DNA of 6,679 nucleotides, taken from Desulfomicrobiaceae bacterium (GTDB lineage: Bacteria > Desulfobacterota > Desulfovibrionia > Desulfovibrionales > Desulfomicrobiaceae). The notes beneath the pieces are model-generated. The model ran no database searches. It was not told the DNA's origin and saw only the letters and a list, made by a program, of their open reading frames with translations. Within the stretch, counting starts at the first letter, position 1; every line of letters begins with the position of its first letter. Shown piece after piece: positions 5,664 to 6,679 of the stretch. Where the stretch lies: NCBI GenBank assembly GCA_003530935.1, contig DPEO01000170.1:1-6679 (forward strand), read 5' to 3'. The translations under genes were made by a program, and so were the position numbers.

Positions 5664-6407
5664 TTAGGGGGTCGGTGGAAGGTTGGTTTCGCGGATACGC
5701 CAGGACACGTGGCGGCGCTGCATCCAGCGCACGGCCAAGAGGTCCCACCAGGCGGTCCAGGCCCGATCCAAGATGCCGTACTTGGACACCCCACGGGTGC
5801 GCGGCCGGTGATGGACCGGCATTTCCGCCACCCGGGCGCCGTGCATCTTCATGAGTGTGGGCAGAAATCGGTGCATGCCCGTGAATACGGGGATCCGCCG
5901 GGCGAGATCCGCGCGCAGTACCTTGAGGGAGCAGCCCGTATCGCGCACGGTCTCTCCCGTGAGGGCGTTGCGGATGGCGTTGGCAAGCTTCGAGGCGCCC
6001 CGCCGCACCCAGGTGTCCTGCCGTTTTTCCCGCCAGCCGATGACCATATCCACGTCGCCCTCGGCGTAGCGCGCCAGAAGCCGGGGGATGTCTGCCGGGT
6101 CGTTTTGCAGGTCTGCATCCAAGGTGACGATGACCTCGCCTGCGGCATGGGCAAAGCCTGCGGCAAAGGCCGCGGATTGGCCGTGGTTACGGTCGAAGGC
6201 CAGGTAGCGCACTCTGGGGTCTGCTGCGGCCAGGGCCTTGATGTTGGCAAGGCTGGCGTCGGTGCTGCCGTCGTCCACCATGAGGATTTCCCATGCATAC
6301 GGGAGGTCCTCCAGGGCATCCCGGCATTGCCGGTAGAGCTCCGGGAGGTTGTCTTCCTCGTTATAGACTGGAATCACAAGAGAAATGGTGTGAATGTCGG
6401 TGTGCAT
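5664..6407 (-). CDS. GT2-family glycosyltransferase, DPM1-like (probable polyprenyl-phosphate sugar synthase)
   Basis: This is a GT-A fold enzyme expected to transfer a sugar from a nucleotide sugar to polyprenyl phosphate on the cytoplasmic face of the inner membrane. Donor and acceptor are inferred from family resemblance. The product is 247 aa. It opens with ISLVIPVYNEEDNLPELY (8-25). Nucleotide-binding DDGS is at 45-48, metal-binding D97-A-D99 with the LQNDP extension at 97-104, TGCSLKVLR at 157-165, HRFLP at 179-183, and the RPRTRGVSKYG loop at 201-211. It stops without the C-terminal membrane helices found in ArnC/GtrB-type enzymes, so membrane contact may come from the adjacent LAB_N protein. 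The ATG at 6405-6407 has no clear ribosome site, but the frame begins at the right distance from the first conserved strand. It is divergent from the tRNA pair. Confidence 0.92.
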   Translation of the reverse strand: MHTDIHTISLVIPVYNEEDNLPELYRQCRDALEDLPYAWEILMVDDGSTDASLANIKALAAADPRVRYLAFDRNHGQSAAFAAGFAHAAGEVIVTLDADLQNDPADIPRLLARYAEGDVDMVIGWREKRQDTWVRRGASKLANAIRNALTGETVRDTGCSLKVLRADLARRIPVFTGMHRFLPTLMKMHGARVAEMPVHHRPRTRGVSKYGILDRAWTAWWDLLAVRWMQRRHVSWRIRETNLPPTP

Positions 6408-6416
6408 AGAAAAATC

Positions 6417-6445
6417 TGTCTAAAGGGTTTGACATCCGCTGTAAA
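6417..6445 (-). promoter_or_regulatory. Possible minus-strand promoter of the glycosyltransferase-LAB_N pair
   Basis: On the minus strand TTTACA (6440-6445, 5 of 6 to the -35 consensus), a 17-nt spacer and TAGACA (6417-6422, 3 of 6 to the -10) form a weak sigma70-like promoter. Initiation would fall near 6410, only about 3 nt from the ATG, giving an almost leaderless transcript. That would agree with the missing ribosome site. The match is weak. Confidence 0.3.
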
Positions 6446-6456
6446 CATGTTTAAAT
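6429..6456 (+). promoter_or_regulatory. Sigma70-type promoter of the two methionine tRNA genes
   Basis: TTGACA (6429-6434) is a perfect -35 element. After 16 nt comes TTAAAT (6451-6456), 4 of 6 to the -10 consensus. Initiation near 6463 would leave a leader of about 7 nt before the initiator tRNA, to be removed by RNase P, whose protein subunit is also encoded in this window. Confidence 0.65.
6442..6453. promoter_or_regulatory. 12-bp perfect palindrome between divergent promoters, possible operator
   Basis: TAAACATGTTTA is fully self-complementary. It overlaps the start of the tRNA -10 element and the -35 of the weak opposite promoter, so a bound dimeric regulator could affect both directions. 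No regulator or known motif is assigned. Confidence 0.35.
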
Positions 6457-6469
6457 GTCTTTCTCGTGA

Positions 6470-6548
<79 letters not shown>

Positions 6549-6550
6549 AA

Positions 6551-6627
6551 GGCGGTGTAGCTCAGATGGCGAGAGCATGCGGTTCATACCCGCAGGGTCA
6601 GTGGTTCGAATCCACTCACCGCCACCA
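6551..6627 (+). tRNA. Elongator tRNA-Met (CAT)
   Basis: This is a 77-nt cloverleaf with the CCA end encoded. The acceptor stem GGCGGTG/CACCGCC is fully paired, so it is not an initiator. The anticodon arm is TGCGG-TTCATAC-CCGCA with anticodon CAT, and the T arm is AGTGG-TTCGAAT-CCACT. A CAT anticodon could also mark tRNA-Ile2 modified by TilS. Adjacency to the initiator and general resemblance to elongator Met tRNAs favour Met. Confidence 0.88.
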
Positions 6628-6640
6628 CTGAGAAGATGAC

Positions 6641-6667
6641 AAGAGGGTGGATTATTTCCTCCCTCTT
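6641..6667 (+). terminator. Intrinsic-terminator-like hairpin after the tRNA pair, T-tract lost to adapter
   Basis: AAGAGGG (6641-6647) pairs perfectly with CCCTCTT (6661-6667). A T-T mismatch and two further G-C pairs extend the stem inward, leaving the 7-nt loop ATTATTT. It begins 14 nt past the second tRNA. The TT at 6666-6667 could begin a T-tract, but the genomic sequence stops there and adapter begins. Confidence 0.6.
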
Positions 6668-6679
6668 AGATCGGAAGAG
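6668..6679. other. Illumina adapter remnant at the contig end (not genomic)
   Basis: The final 12 bases read AGATCGGAAGAG, identical to the first 12 bases of the standard Illumina TruSeq adapter. A 12-base match ending exactly at the end of the sequence is very unlikely by chance. These bases should be treated as untrimmed adapter, and the true right end is 6667 or a base or two earlier. Confidence 0.93.

Noticed and set aside
5660..5794. Longer N-terminus for the LAB_N protein
   Set aside because: The added residues are an out-of-frame reading of the glycosyltransferase 3' end and do not resemble the family.
6551..6627. Second CAT tRNA as tRNA-Ile2
   Set aside because: It cannot be excluded without modelling TilS determinants, but its pairing with the initiator tRNA and overall sequence favour elongator Met.

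Overview
The window is a GC-rich stretch of bacterial chromosome. It looks like a Gram-negative from the Deltaproteobacteria/Desulfobacterota, most likely near the Desulfovibrionales. That placement is an inference from general protein resemblance and gene order; no search was run. A YidC with a large periplasmic domain and a LAB_N membrane protein point to a Gram-negative envelope. Most genes are core housekeeping genes. I found no phage, insertion sequence, CRISPR array, defence locus or other convincing novel system.

Region 1 (118-4644, minus strand) is the conserved membrane-insertion and RNA-maturation operon, in transcription order rpmH, rnpA, yidD, yidC, jag (khpB), mnmE. The junctions are very tight: a 4-nt TTGA overlap, a 52-nt overlap, 3-nt and 9-nt gaps, and a 28-nt overlap. 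A sigma70-like promoter lies just upstream of rpmH. No dnaA gene or DnaA-box cluster is seen beside rpmH. Bases 1-117, downstream of mnmE, hold only a GC-rich hairpin.

Region 2 (4645-6407) holds envelope and lipid-carrier genes. A plus-strand PAP2-type membrane phosphatase (4831-5412) converges on a minus-strand pair: a GT2-family glycosyltransferase (5664-6407) and a three-helix LAB_N protein (5378-5659). The tail ends of the phosphatase and LAB_N genes overlap by 35 bp. Together they suggest synthesis and handling of polyprenyl-phosphate-linked sugars, but the substrate cannot be read from the sequence.

Region 3 (6408-6679) starts with a compact divergent promoter region containing a 12-bp perfect palindrome. 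It is followed by two methionine tRNA genes, initiator then elongator, 4 nt apart and both with encoded CCA. A terminator-like hairpin follows. The last 12 bases (6668-6679) are identical to the start of the Illumina TruSeq adapter, so they are almost certainly library contamination at a contig end, replacing the expected terminator T-tract.
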